Source: Leptodactylus fallax (Eukaryota; Chordata; Amphibia; Anura; Leptodactylidae). From it: 64,000 nucleotides of DNA. Location of the stretch: assembly GCA_947044405.1 (NCBI GenBank), contig CAMRHE010000207.1, positions 62,001 through 126,000 on the forward strand. The letters run 5' to 3'. Position numbers and translations under genes: made by a program. Below, piece after piece: positions 55,327 through 64,000 of this stretch; positions within the stretch are counted from its first letter, which is position 1; every line of letters starts with the position of its first letter. The notes under the pieces were generated by a model. It did not search any database. It worked only from the letters and a program-made list of their open reading frames with translations, and had not been told where the DNA came from.

Positions 55327-55690
55327 TAGCATGTATATGTTCATTGTGGCGAGAGTGGAACAACATGGTCCCAGACACCAATATTAGGGCTTATGGTATC
55401 TCCAAAAAGAACAAAAGGATCCAACACTGAGATTCCTGAACTGTTCTATATAGCATGTATAGCATGTATATGTTCATCATGGGGAGAGTGGAATAAGATG
55501 GTTCCAGACACCACTATTGGGCGCGGTCTGCAAAAGAACAAAAGGTCCAACCTGGTTCCTGAACTCTCCATATAGCATGTATATGTTCATCATGGGGAGA
55601 GTGGAATAAGATGGTTCCAGACACCACTATTAGCGCTTACGGTATCTCCAAAAAGAACAAAAGGATCCAACACTGAAATTCCCGATTAAT
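55327..55690. repeat. Tandem triplication, ~113-133-bp unit
   Basis: Three units start TAGCATGTATATGTTCAT at 55327, 55460 and 55573. Shared landmarks are GGGAGAGTGGAA, ATGGTYCCAGACACCA, AAAAGAACAAAAGG and TCCAACACTGARATTCC. Units 1 and 3 both retain GGTATCTCCAAAAAGAAC, while unit 2 has GGTCTGCAAAAGAAC and is shorter. Units 2 and 3 are nearly identical over the first 60 bases. Confidence 0.93.
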
Positions 55691-57837
55691 CTTTTCTTCC
55701 AATGTGATCTATTGGACAAGAGTCTGGAGGACCTATGCATATTATATGACAGTCGGTCGCTAAAATCACACAAAAATTAATGGGTAACAGTGACTTTTCT
55801 GAAATATTTAAAAGCCAAGTTCAATAAAGCCCTTATGCAGAGGCGTAACATGAATTTGTACCAGACCCCCTGGCTATATTGTATCATTTATAGTATTGGT
55901 CTCTTCATGTTGGAAAGAGACAGCTTATGAGTCCACTAAGGCTCCTAAGCCCAGATGCAAGCGCACCCTTTGTAGCCCCCTCAAGAACTTTTTGTCTACA
56001 TTTGGCTATTATATTTCGCATTAGCCAAAGCTCCCTCTTTTTAGACTTGAAAGTATATATCTACCATTAAACACTATTTTTTACAAGACTGGTCCAAAAT
56101 TTTGTGTCTGTCAATATCATTATTGCATTATTGCAGTTGCAACCCAGTTTTTCTGAAATAGATCTTCAGATCTCCTGCATAGTCAAAGAACTAAGTGAAC
56201 CAAGACCCAGTTACCATGGATATCCCACAATTGCATTGTAGGGGTGCCAATGGGATGACAGAGGGAATCTTCCTTAACTACTTATATGGCACCTTCACTT
56301 ATGACTCCAGCATCTAAAGGCTGGAATGGCAAGGATCAGATTATACAATGGATGTTGCCATGGGGTTAAGAAAATTAAGAAAAAAATGGTGTACCTAAAA
56401 GAATAATGTGTAAAAAAGAAGACATTTATATAAGGTATGTATAAAATCATATAATCCTTGTATTTATAAGTATTCTGAGTATTTAGTACATTTTAGCTTC
56501 AGGCTTCTGTCTTTACCTATTACATTTAATGATGATTAGTTATGGGGTACATATTACATTGTGAAGCAGAGGTGGATACAAACAACCGGAATCTAATATA
56601 AAAGCTTGTTGAACACATTTATGATTATTAATAGTGTGCTATGGCGCACTCACTTCATACCCACGTCCCACCCATTAGCATCAATATCATGTCCATTCCA
56701 GCATTTCCTGCATCATTTCCAATAGGTAAATTGTGTCTCATTTTTTATCACCACCCACTCTTATGACACATCATGTTCCATGACAGTAAATCATAAAAGT
56801 CTCCCCTATGCTGAGAGTTAATCCCAATAAGCCTTGTCTTATGAACCAGCAAAAGTAATGTTATTCTTCCCACACAATTTGACTTTTATGTTATGGGTCA
56901 TATAATAAATTCAATTGAATCCAAATGTTAATGACCCAGCTTTAGAGACAACAGATCAGCCATACAGATCTACAGAACGCCCAATATTTCCTCCGGCATT
57001 AGAAGGTACGCTTGCAAATGTTCCCTCATGCTCTCTTGTTCTATCAGATAAGTCCCCCCGAAGGAAAATTCACAAGAGTGGAAATCTTCTACACCCTGGT
57101 ACATGTCATTCTGGTGGTAGCTGTAAAATAGAAGCTTCGAGGGACTATGTATAGAGACAACATGGGAGGAACATCTGTGTGTGGCACTCTTGACAGGTCT
57201 AAAAATGGTATAAGACATGGAGAAGTTATAAAATTATCTATCATGTCATAGTATCTCAGTTTAGCAGCATGTTCCTGTAAGGATCGGTCTAGAAGCTGTA
57301 AAATTAACATATTTAAGGCTTTATAAATAGGCCTGGGTCTCCTAGGAGGAGGGAGCATTAACCACACCCCACACTTGCTCTTTCTCCATATAAGCACTCT
57401 TCTTCAGGGAGACCTCTTGCTATAGACACTTTCTGTCACTGTTTTTCTGTACTTTAAAATTGCTTTTTTTTTCAGTGCATTTTAACTTTTTGTAATCTTT
57501 TTGTGTGCATTAAATATTTTTGTTTTTATCTTACTCCACAGACTCTATGTTCCTATGCAGGAAAACCATATTGCACTTCTTACATAAGCTAAGAAGTGCA
57601 GGATATTATTTTACAGTAGCGCTGCGCTGAGTGTTTGTATAGCGGCTGGCAAGGGAGATCCTGGGGTGGGGATTATCATAGTAAAGCTGAAAAGTTGGTT
57701 ATGTCTTGAATGTTTAGATACTGATCATCATAAAGAACAAGGGACTATTTGTTTGATAAATGGAAAACCTTTACTGAATTCCATTACTCCATGTGATTCA
57801 GAGCTCCATTCAGAGGCAGCCAGTGTCAGAGCTCAGA
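55691..57837. other. No gene seen; unique-looking, one strong TATA motif
   Basis: GCAGAGGCGTAACATGAATT at 55839 is a hAT-type end without a partner. TATAAATAG at 57322-57330 is a consensus TATA box, followed by a second ATATAAGC near 57390 and TTTTATCTTACTCCACAG (57525-57541), an acceptor-like stretch. No coding homology follows. This could be LTR-derived or chance. Confidence 0.3.
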
Positions 57838-58010
57838 ATCACACCCCTTGTCTGCTCCTGCCTGACACCTCCCACCTGACAGTACAGAGACTAAATAGCA
57901 TATCAGGCACCAAAACTAACAGCATTGATTGCTCAGGAATGGTGGGGGCTAGAGAAAAAATTCCAACTGTGCTGGAATCAGTGGAGCAGTGACTATCAAT
58001 TAATGAAAAG
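57838..58010. repeat. Foldback repeat, uninterrupted paralogue of 24160-24480
   Basis: CCCACCTGACAGTACAGAGA, CTAAATAGCATATCAGGCAC, ATTGATTGCTCAGGAATGG and GGCTAGAGAAAAAATTCCAA match the copy at 24230-24410 in order. Here the phrase GGCACCAAAACTAACAGCAT runs through the position where that copy has the retroelement tail. Confidence 0.7.
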
Positions 58011-58222
58011 AGCTGGACTAGTTGGAGGTGGTGAAAGGTCCTATTTAAAGGAAGCCCTGGGTCTCCTGAAATTGATGGGGTTATATATGAACTCACGACT
58101 ATGCTGTTTCGTTGGGGAAGCTTCTGGTTTAATGGAAGGAGGGAGAATACATTGCATCATGGGAAGGAAACATGCTATGCTCTGGCTATATTTCTTTCTT
58201 TTTCTACTTGTGTTTGTACACT
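58011..58222. other. No gene seen
   Basis: Short segment with no recognisable feature beyond text that may be the outer arm of the preceding foldback. Confidence 0.3.
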
Positions 58223-58750
58223 TAGGCAGGGTTCACACTACCATTGGAGTCCGTTATGAAGGTGTCCGTTTAAAAAAAAAAAACGGACACCTATCATACC
58301 GGACACTATCTGATGTTAGCATCAGGTAGTGTCCGTTTTTTAAAGAGGACCTTTCATGTCACATACCGCTAGAAAGCCGACAGCGCGCTGAATTCAGCGC
58401 ACTGCCGGCCCAGGCCCGGGCTGGAGATATCGGCAGTGTAAGTTACATGTTTTACTGTTTGAAGGGCGCTGCAAGGAACTCCCTCCCTGACACTTCTCTT
58501 CGTTCAGATACTTGTAATGAGGGGGCGTTCCTCACAGCTCAGCGTCATCGCCGGTGAACGCTCCTGTCTAATATTGTTTTAAGTACTAGTTGCTCTATAA
58601 CCTGTAGCTTCTCATCACCAGTTATCTTCGAACAAGAGGTGATGCTAAATAAAAAGTAGTTGAGATAGTAAACGGCAATACGAAAGCTGCAGTAGCGAGT
58701 GGCAATATTCCTGATGTTTCATTGTAGTGTTTACAGTAACATCATTTTAT
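58223..58750. repeat. MITE end (AGGCAGGGTTCACAC) with stacked hairpins and a second repeat end
   Basis: AGGCAGGGTTCACACTACCA is a family end as at 37985. GGTGTCCGTTT / AAACGGACACC (58261-58271 with 58281-58291) and CGGACACTATCTGATG / CATCAGGTAGTGTCCG (58310-58334 region) are two adjacent hairpins. TTTAAAGAGGACCTTTCATG at 58340 is the end of another dispersed family; its GC-rich body (GACAGCGCGCTGAATTCAGC) also contains a self-complementary GCGCTGAATTCAGCGC. Confidence 0.55.
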
Positions 58751-60228
58751 TTTATCACAGATGGAAAAATATTGGTGCAGATTTACTAATAGAAATGTGC
58801 CAGACTTTTTTTTTTTTTTTTTTTGCAATTTTTGTGTCAAAAGTTAAACTGCATAATTTTATGAATCATTTTAGACACTTTTTATGCCTTGTCCAATAAA
58901 GGATGTGGCTTACTGGAAATGGTTGTGGTACAGGGTCTTGGCTTGAGATGCAACATTGTGCCCCAAAATTTTGGCGAATCTATAGGTGGGTAATAGATTA
59001 GACAGTCTTTGACTATGCTAGATTTATCATCCAGTATTAACCACTCTGATAAATATGCACAGAAAACTGTCTAGTCTAAGGGGAAAATGTATTAAACCAT
59101 CTGCTCCATTATTCTGGAGTAATTTGCAAAATTAATATATTTTTTTAAATAATAAATTTTAGATTTATTAATGCTGTAAGACATATTTATTGAGCATGTG
59201 GGTCATTTTTAGCCTTATTTGCACCAAACCCAGCACTATTCCCTTTTTTTCTGGAACTGGCAACATGGCTTAGATGTCAGGAGTGAGTTAGACACATTTA
59301 TGACTTGTGATTTATTTTAAAGTCGCAAAATTTGTTGCAATTTTACTTCGGTCCCAAGGTGTAGTAGATAATAGAGAAAGTCAAATCATAAATTCACTCT
59401 ATGAGATATGGCAAATTTCTCAAGCTAATAGTACAAGCAGGGGAAAGCTCATAGGCAGCATTCAGAAGCAAAGAAGAAAGAAGACATCTTCAGGTGAGTA
59501 TAAAAACTAATATAAATCCTGTTCTATACCCTGTGTGTTTCTTTCCTCTGATGTTACCCAGCTCTTCCTGGCACTCCTGGTGTATTGGTTACCAGGGTGA
59601 TAGTAAGAGGGGCTAGAGTTGGCCTTTTGGCTACTACTAAGCCCTGCCTTAGTAATGGAAACCTGTCAATAACACAGCTCCATTACTATGATGGTTAAAT
59701 AGTTAAAACACACAATATTTTTTTTTTTCTATTAAAATAAATACTCCCCCACATAATCCCTGTTTAACCATTTTAATTAAAACAGACAACAGAGAATAGT
59801 TTAAGTAGATTTATTTGCTACCTTATGTATCGGTAGTGGTTGAAGGGGAGAATCTTGGTTGGTGCTAAAAGGCAAATGGATAAATTGGGTCAGAATTACT
59901 ATTGTAATTGCAGCTTGACGTTTATGTGAAATACATGAAAATATTGTGCACAGTGATGCATTTTTGGAACATTTATGCAAAAAATTTTCCTGCTCGCTCA
60001 AATTGGGTGTGTGGCTTCACTGGAATAGGGCATGGTTGCATAACATAAGAGGGCGGTACTTGTGCAATAAATTTTAATTTCTGAAGTGAAATTCTGTACG
60101 AAAGTAAGCCAACCTATAGGTGGTATAACCTTAGACTAGTTCAGTCTAAAGTTGCACCAGATTTATCATCCAACATCAGCCATTGTGATAAATCTGTCGT
60201 AATTCCAGAATGCTTGTTTAACTAAGAG
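58751..60228. repeat. Diverged AGATTTATCA-type repeats and unique sequence
   Basis: 58975-59085 (CTAGATTTATCATCCAGT, CAGAAAACTGTCTAGTCTAAG) and 59985-60200 (CCTATAGGTGGTATAACCTTAGAC, CCAGATTTATCATCCAACATC, GATAAATCTGTCG) are related to each other and to 41160-42110. Borders cannot be set. The remainder, including 59300-59760, shows no recognisable feature. Confidence 0.45.
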
Positions 60229-61215
60229 TCAATGTGAGTCAATGTTTTTCAAAATAATAGAAGAGATAGGTAGCAAGGGCAGTACAGCACATGAAAGCAT
60301 GTATGAAAAAAAAAATTATAGAAATATATCAAGTGAAAGTATGGGAGAAAGTGGACCTGTGTGTCCTTCATCCTCTCCATTTCCCCATTTCATGTCTTTG
60401 TTTCCTCTTTAGCAATGTCTCATTGTAGTGGAAGAGATAACAGTGACTCTTGTTGCATAGGACAAAAGGTGAATGTACTAACTGCTGCTAAAATATAGTC
60501 AAGATTGTTGTCTCCAAATGATAAAAAGCTGTGAAAAGTCAAACTATGTAGAAAATTAGTTTGTTTTAAAGCTATTCATTGTTCTGTTTATGTGGTGAAC
60601 TAAATCTATTATGAATGTATCTTATTGATGCAAAGCAAAAGCCAAAAAAACAAAACAAAACAAACCCCATACTGTACATACTGTCCATCGTCCACGAGGA
60701 CAGGGGAATGTTCTAATTTACCTTCTTCAGGTCTTCTCTTAACAGGGGTAAAGGCAGACAAGGATGAAACAAAAAGAAAACCAATCAAAACTTACCTGTT
60801 GTATTTAGAGATGAGCGAACCTCTCAGGATTCATTTCATTTCGAGTTCGGGTGACTCGGGTCCAAGATTTGTTTTGGGTCAAACAAGTTCAGTACAAACC
60901 ACACCATAATGTGGCTTAAACATAGTGAAATACATTCTCAGGGCTACTAGAAACCGATCTATGCAATTTTAGCTCTATAAGGCAAACACAGCCAAAGTTA
61001 TGTCAAAGAGAAAAGTGACATCATTATACCCTGGGGCTATTCAGAGCCCCAGAGTATAATAGGCGGAGGCTTGGGGGAGGTATAAAAAATGCTAAAATAT
61101 TCATACCTTCTGTTTCCTCTTTTGGGTTGCATCCAGTGATCTCTCTCTCTCTCTCTCTGCCTCCTCAGTGACATCATGCGGCCGTGTGATTGGGCCTTAG
61201 CATGTGACATGAGCA
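60229..61215 (+). repeat. Composite interspersed repeat, copy 2, with empty Tc1 site
   Basis: It matches 4414-4865 plus 6511-7140 in order, including GATAGGTAGCAAGGGCAGTA, GTGGACCTGTGTGTCCTTC, and the TAGAGATGAGCGAACCTCTC junction at 60807. At the position of the Tc1 A insertion it reads ATACTGTACATACTGTCCATC, with one TA at 60679-60680. A hairpin ATTATACCCTGGGG...CCCCAGAGTATAAT lies at 61023-61062. It then continues to a CT microsatellite (61140-61158) and the CRE-like TGACATCATGCGGCC. Confidence 0.82.
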
Positions 61216-61224
61216 GTATACCCA

Positions 61225-61292
61225 TGTGTTATCCTTCGTGGGATTTGAACCTAGGACATCGGTATTAACCACTAATCTACCATGCTGCATCA
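61225..61292 (-). repeat. tRNA-like SINE head (A and B boxes), minus strand
   Basis: On the minus strand CATGGTAGATTAGTGGTTAA supplies an A-box-like start and CTAGGTTCAAATCCCACG a good B box (GGTTCAAATCC), spaced about 32 bases as in tRNAs and tRNA-derived SINEs. A full cloverleaf cannot be formed convincingly, so I do not call a functional tRNA gene. A related B box is at 50685 on the plus strand. Confidence 0.6.
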
Positions 61293-61744
61293 CATTGACA
61301 ACATGTTACCCGGGGGGACTGGCCATATACTTTACAGGGAAGAGTGCCACTGGGCTGCTTCTTGTGACCACACATTGGGCCATGCGGTCCATTTTAAATC
61401 TTACAAATCATTCATATGATTTATACTTTCTCCACAGCATTTTCTGTGAGGAGTTCGGATGGGATTTCAGGTTGTTATCAGTAGAGATTAAGGAGTCAAT
61501 AAGGAGTCAATTCACTGACATGATTAGCGTGTCCTGCAATTCCAACGCCTCTCCACATAGAAAATGTGCATCAAGTATAACAAGCACTTTGCTCTCCATG
61601 TCCAGTGACCATTAGCAACCTTCTACAGAGAAAAGAGCTCAGCCTGATCGGTGAGTGGGACACAGCATCTCCAACCCTCATGGCTGCTTTTGGACACTTC
61701 TCCCGGTATTCCACCTCAAACTTCATGATCATAACCTGTGAATT
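61293..61744. other. No gene seen
   Basis: Contains a short duplication, AAGGAGTCAATAAGGAGTCAATTC (61489-61512). The plus-strand frame at 61226-61615 has no recognisable homology and starts within the SINE-like sequence. Confidence 0.4.
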
Positions 61745-61846
61745 TTATGATTTTACACAGGGACAATTTGGCAAATTTTCAACGTTTGATCCCAATCCAT
61801 AGGATCCCAATCCACCCTGACTGTACAAGTCTATGACAGAATACTG

Positions 61847-61863
61847 TCGGGGGGGGGGGGGGG
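61847..61863. repeat. Poly-G run
   Basis: A run of about 15-16 G interrupts the sequence at 61847-61863. Such runs are prone to slippage and sequencing error, and can form quadruplex structures. Confidence 0.85.
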
Positions 61864-62310
61864 AGCATTGACGCTGAGCTGTAAGGTCTGCCTTTCTGAC
61901 AGTGAAGGGATATTGGTACCGGCTAACTAATGGCACCGATATCTCCAGCACTGGGGCTCATATGGGGAAATTCCCACAAACATATGCTCATGTATGCTCT
62001 TCCAGGCATATCAAATACTACATTACCTAATAGTTGTTTCAGATGCCAATCTGTTAGGCTAAAGGTGTTGTGTAGATCCACTTTTGTTGGCAATGGTGTA
62101 GTTTGAATAAAATTCCTCCAGACTATAAAGAATTGTTTTATTTGCAATTTCTTATTCCAAGTCACATGACGCCTATCCATGTTAAACACCCCATTCATCT
62201 TTCCCAAGAACAGAGCAATGGATGGTGCCTTGGGGGAAATCCTTGGAGTATAGTTTTGAAAGACCCTGAAGCTAAGACCAATAGAAACTGTTTGTGATAT
62301 TTAGGGATGC

Positions 62311-62962
62311 TGTTAGGGTCTTGCCAGATGTAGCAATACCCTACACTACTGCAGCGGTCTGGGAGGAAGGACAGAGACAAGTGAGCCCTAATCTCACCCC
62401 AGCCGATGTCCCTTCCTATTGACTCAGTTACCCTAAACAGTAAAAGGGCAACCTGAAGACGAGCCCTATACTGAGTAAGTGACAACACTGAACAAAGACA
62501 GAACAAATGACACAAAGGGAGTTCAGGAAGCCAAGGTGGTAACAGACGAGCAATGCAGTACAAAATCACAATCCAAGAGAATAGACACAAGGCAAGCCAA
62601 AGGTCAGAGAAATAGCACAGTAAATATCAAGGGCACAAAGAGAGCAGGCAAAGTCAGAGCAATAACCGGCGACCATGTGAGGGCTGACAACCTGTTTATA
62701 GAAAGTCTGGGCAAGCCCCAGACTGGATTGGTGGACAGGCTGTCAATCACACAGGCAAGGCTGAGATTAACTATTTGCGGTCCAGAGAGAAATGCTCAGA
62801 ACACGGGTGTGGCTGGAAGTCCATTACATTGCAAGGGAACTAGGACCATGTTCAGACTGAGCAACAAGAAACTTACGTAAGGAATCAAACTGAACATGCC
62901 TCCTTTGCCGCAGCGTGCGAGTGGAGGGTGGCGCAGAGACCCGAACAGGCAGAGACGTTACA
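62311..62962 (-). mobile_element. Solo LTR, Ty3/gypsy-like, minus strand
   Basis: On the plus strand the borders are TGTTAGGGTCTTGCC (62311) and GACGTTACA (to 62962). Read in its own direction the element starts TGTAACGTCTCTGCCTG and ends GCAAGACCCTAACA. The flanks GATGC (62306-62310) and GAGGC (62963-62967) match at 4 of 5 bases. A TATA motif (TCTATAAAC) occurs at about 62703-62694 and the middle is rich in TTTGGCTTGCC and CTTGGCTTCC phrases typical of frog gypsy LTRs. No primer-binding site or internal sequence adjoins either end, so it is a solo LTR. It disrupts the LINE relic. Confidence 0.8.
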
Positions 62963-64000
62963 GAGGCGTTGTGTATCAATTTGAGAAAATATGCCGAATA
63001 AAGTTCATTCTGTCATTAAGCAAAACTGTATCTTAAGTTTCCTTTGGATGTAATCCTGTACTTTCTTCTTATTGTTCTACATTTTCACAAACAATGTGTC
63101 AAATCCGCCTCAAGGGCCCCACACTTCAAACAGACTTGTCATCATTCCCTTCAATGCCTGTCTCTTGGGAGAGAAATAACCTCTATGTTGGAGTTTGAAC
63201 TTCATTTCTAGATACATGGCTGCGTGTAATGCACTAACCATCTTGCTGTAGGGTATTAGCAAGTCTTCCTCAGTCAAACTGAGGAACTCTGTGGTCCATG
63301 TTATTATATAAGTAACATCCTCCAATCCTATTTTTGTAATTGAGTAGAGAGTGCTAATTGAGTAAGTTGAGACACGTCTACCCAAAAGCATTTATTGAGG
63401 TCATGTGCCATAGGTTCATCTTCTAGTACTCTCCTGACATGTCCTACAAAATGTTGGGCCTGCATTACTGAGAATTCAAATACCCAATTTTGGAAATTTT
63501 TGCTTCAGATTTGCCCAGGGCACAATATGTAATATATTGTCCCTACAAAGGTCGTGTAGAATTCTAATCCCTAGTCTAAACCATTTCATGAATGGGTAAT
63601 TTGACCTGCCCTGGTGGAAGTTAGGAGCCATTGGGACTGTAATACATTGAGACCTATTTTTTTTTCTCAGGCCTCGCTACGCCCTGTATGCTGTGAACAA
63701 AAGTGGATTATGTTTGCTGACGTCTGGAATGGTCACAACAATAGAGGTGTGAAGGAAAGAGGCCAAGCTGATATTATTTAGGAATTCTCGGTTCACCCTC
63801 AGATCTGAATAAATCGAGTTTCCTGTTAACCAATCTATTACTAAGCGGTATTGGGCAGACAATCCATACTATTCTACACATGGGAAATTTAATCCACCTC
63901 TTTTCTTTTATTCATATAGGTTTACTAAAGCTATTCTGGGTGTTCTATGTTTCTAGGCAAGTCATATTTTAATTTAATTTTTAATTATTTTTGGATTGAG

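Larger units (their letters stand above)
61745..64000 (-). pseudogene. Decayed LINE ORF2 C-terminal region (L1/Tx1-like), split by an LTR
   Basis: On the minus strand, in order, pieces of one protein are visible. Near 63900-63677: GGLNFPCVE then AQYRLVIDWLTGNSIYS (the GGLGLP..YY.AAQL block that follows the reverse transcriptase in L1-type proteins) and VSKHNPLLFTAYRA. 63391-63110: SLTEEDLLIPYSKMVSALHA and MKFKLQHRGYFSPKR, resembling the NYKL..RWYLTP block. Below 62207: WNKKLQIKQFFIVWRNFIQ, resembling the LL.ARKLIA..W block. Stops and frameshifts occur between the pieces. A solo LTR (62311-62962) interrupts the order. The reverse transcriptase and endonuclease would lie beyond the right edge. 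Assignment to L1/Tx1 is by motif only. Confidence 0.6.

Noticed and set aside
57089..57397. 102-codon minus-strand frame near a TATA motif
   Set aside because: The frame is antisense to the TATA motif and shows no homology or plausible initiation context.
62479..62880. 133-codon plus-strand frame
   Set aside because: It lies entirely within the minus-strand solo LTR and has low-complexity composition. It does not resemble a known protein.

Overview
The window looks like nuclear, non-coding DNA from a vertebrate, most probably an anuran amphibian (frog or toad). The evidence is: no bacterial-style gene packing; an AT-rich background; several Tc1/mariner-type transposons with the D,D34E catalytic layout; hAT-type elements ending in TAGAGATGAGCGAA or CAGGGGCGTAA with 8-bp target duplications; many short palindromic (foldback) elements flanked by TTAA; tRNA-derived SINE fragments; and LTR and LINE relics. 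The species cannot be named from the sequence. I found no convincing exon of a host protein-coding gene. All recognisable protein homology is to transposases or a LINE reverse-transcriptase protein, and every such reading frame is broken.

Layout. 1-4.4 kb: mostly unremarkable sequence with repeat ends. 4.4-7.1 kb: a composite repeat split by Tc1 copy A (4866-6510). 7.7-11.4 kb: foldback elements. 11.7-14.1 kb: a hAT-like element with a long palindrome and a ~30-bp minisatellite. 14.1-20 kb: possible conserved non-coding sequence, more foldbacks, an LTR-like insertion (18349-18816). 20.2-22.1 kb: a DNA element containing a complete hAT element (20629-21884) with its own minisatellite. 25.7-28 kb: a palindromic TTAA element split by Tc1 copy B (26133-27743). 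29-33.8 kb: two copies of one Tc1 family (C1, C2) in head-to-head inverted orientation. 35.8-36.9 kb: an internally deleted Tc1 (D) containing a hAT element with a perfect 8-bp target duplication. 37-47 kb: foldbacks between stretches that read like unique, perhaps conserved, sequence. 47-50 kb: two retroviral-type LTRs on opposite strands. 50-52 kb: SINE and foldbacks. 52.5-54.2 kb: Tc1 copy E, lying in a TA microsatellite. 54-60 kb: mostly unique, one ~115-130-bp tandem triplication. 60.2-61.2 kb: second copy of the composite repeat, with the Tc1 A site empty. 61.7-64 kb: decayed LINE on the minus strand, split by a solo LTR (62311-62962).

How the parts relate. Nothing here looks like genes cooperating. 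It is a layered record of insertions. At least six nested insertions can be ordered in time, and three insertions have an unoccupied paralogous site in the same window. Five Tc1-type families with unrelated terminal sequences are present, so several invasions occurred. All transposases carry stops or frameshifts, so the window holds no obviously autonomous element. The best candidates for host function are a TATA-box/splice-donor pair at 25238-25349 and motif-dense stretches near 14.3, 40.5 and 46.4 kb; these are inferences that need comparative alignment.
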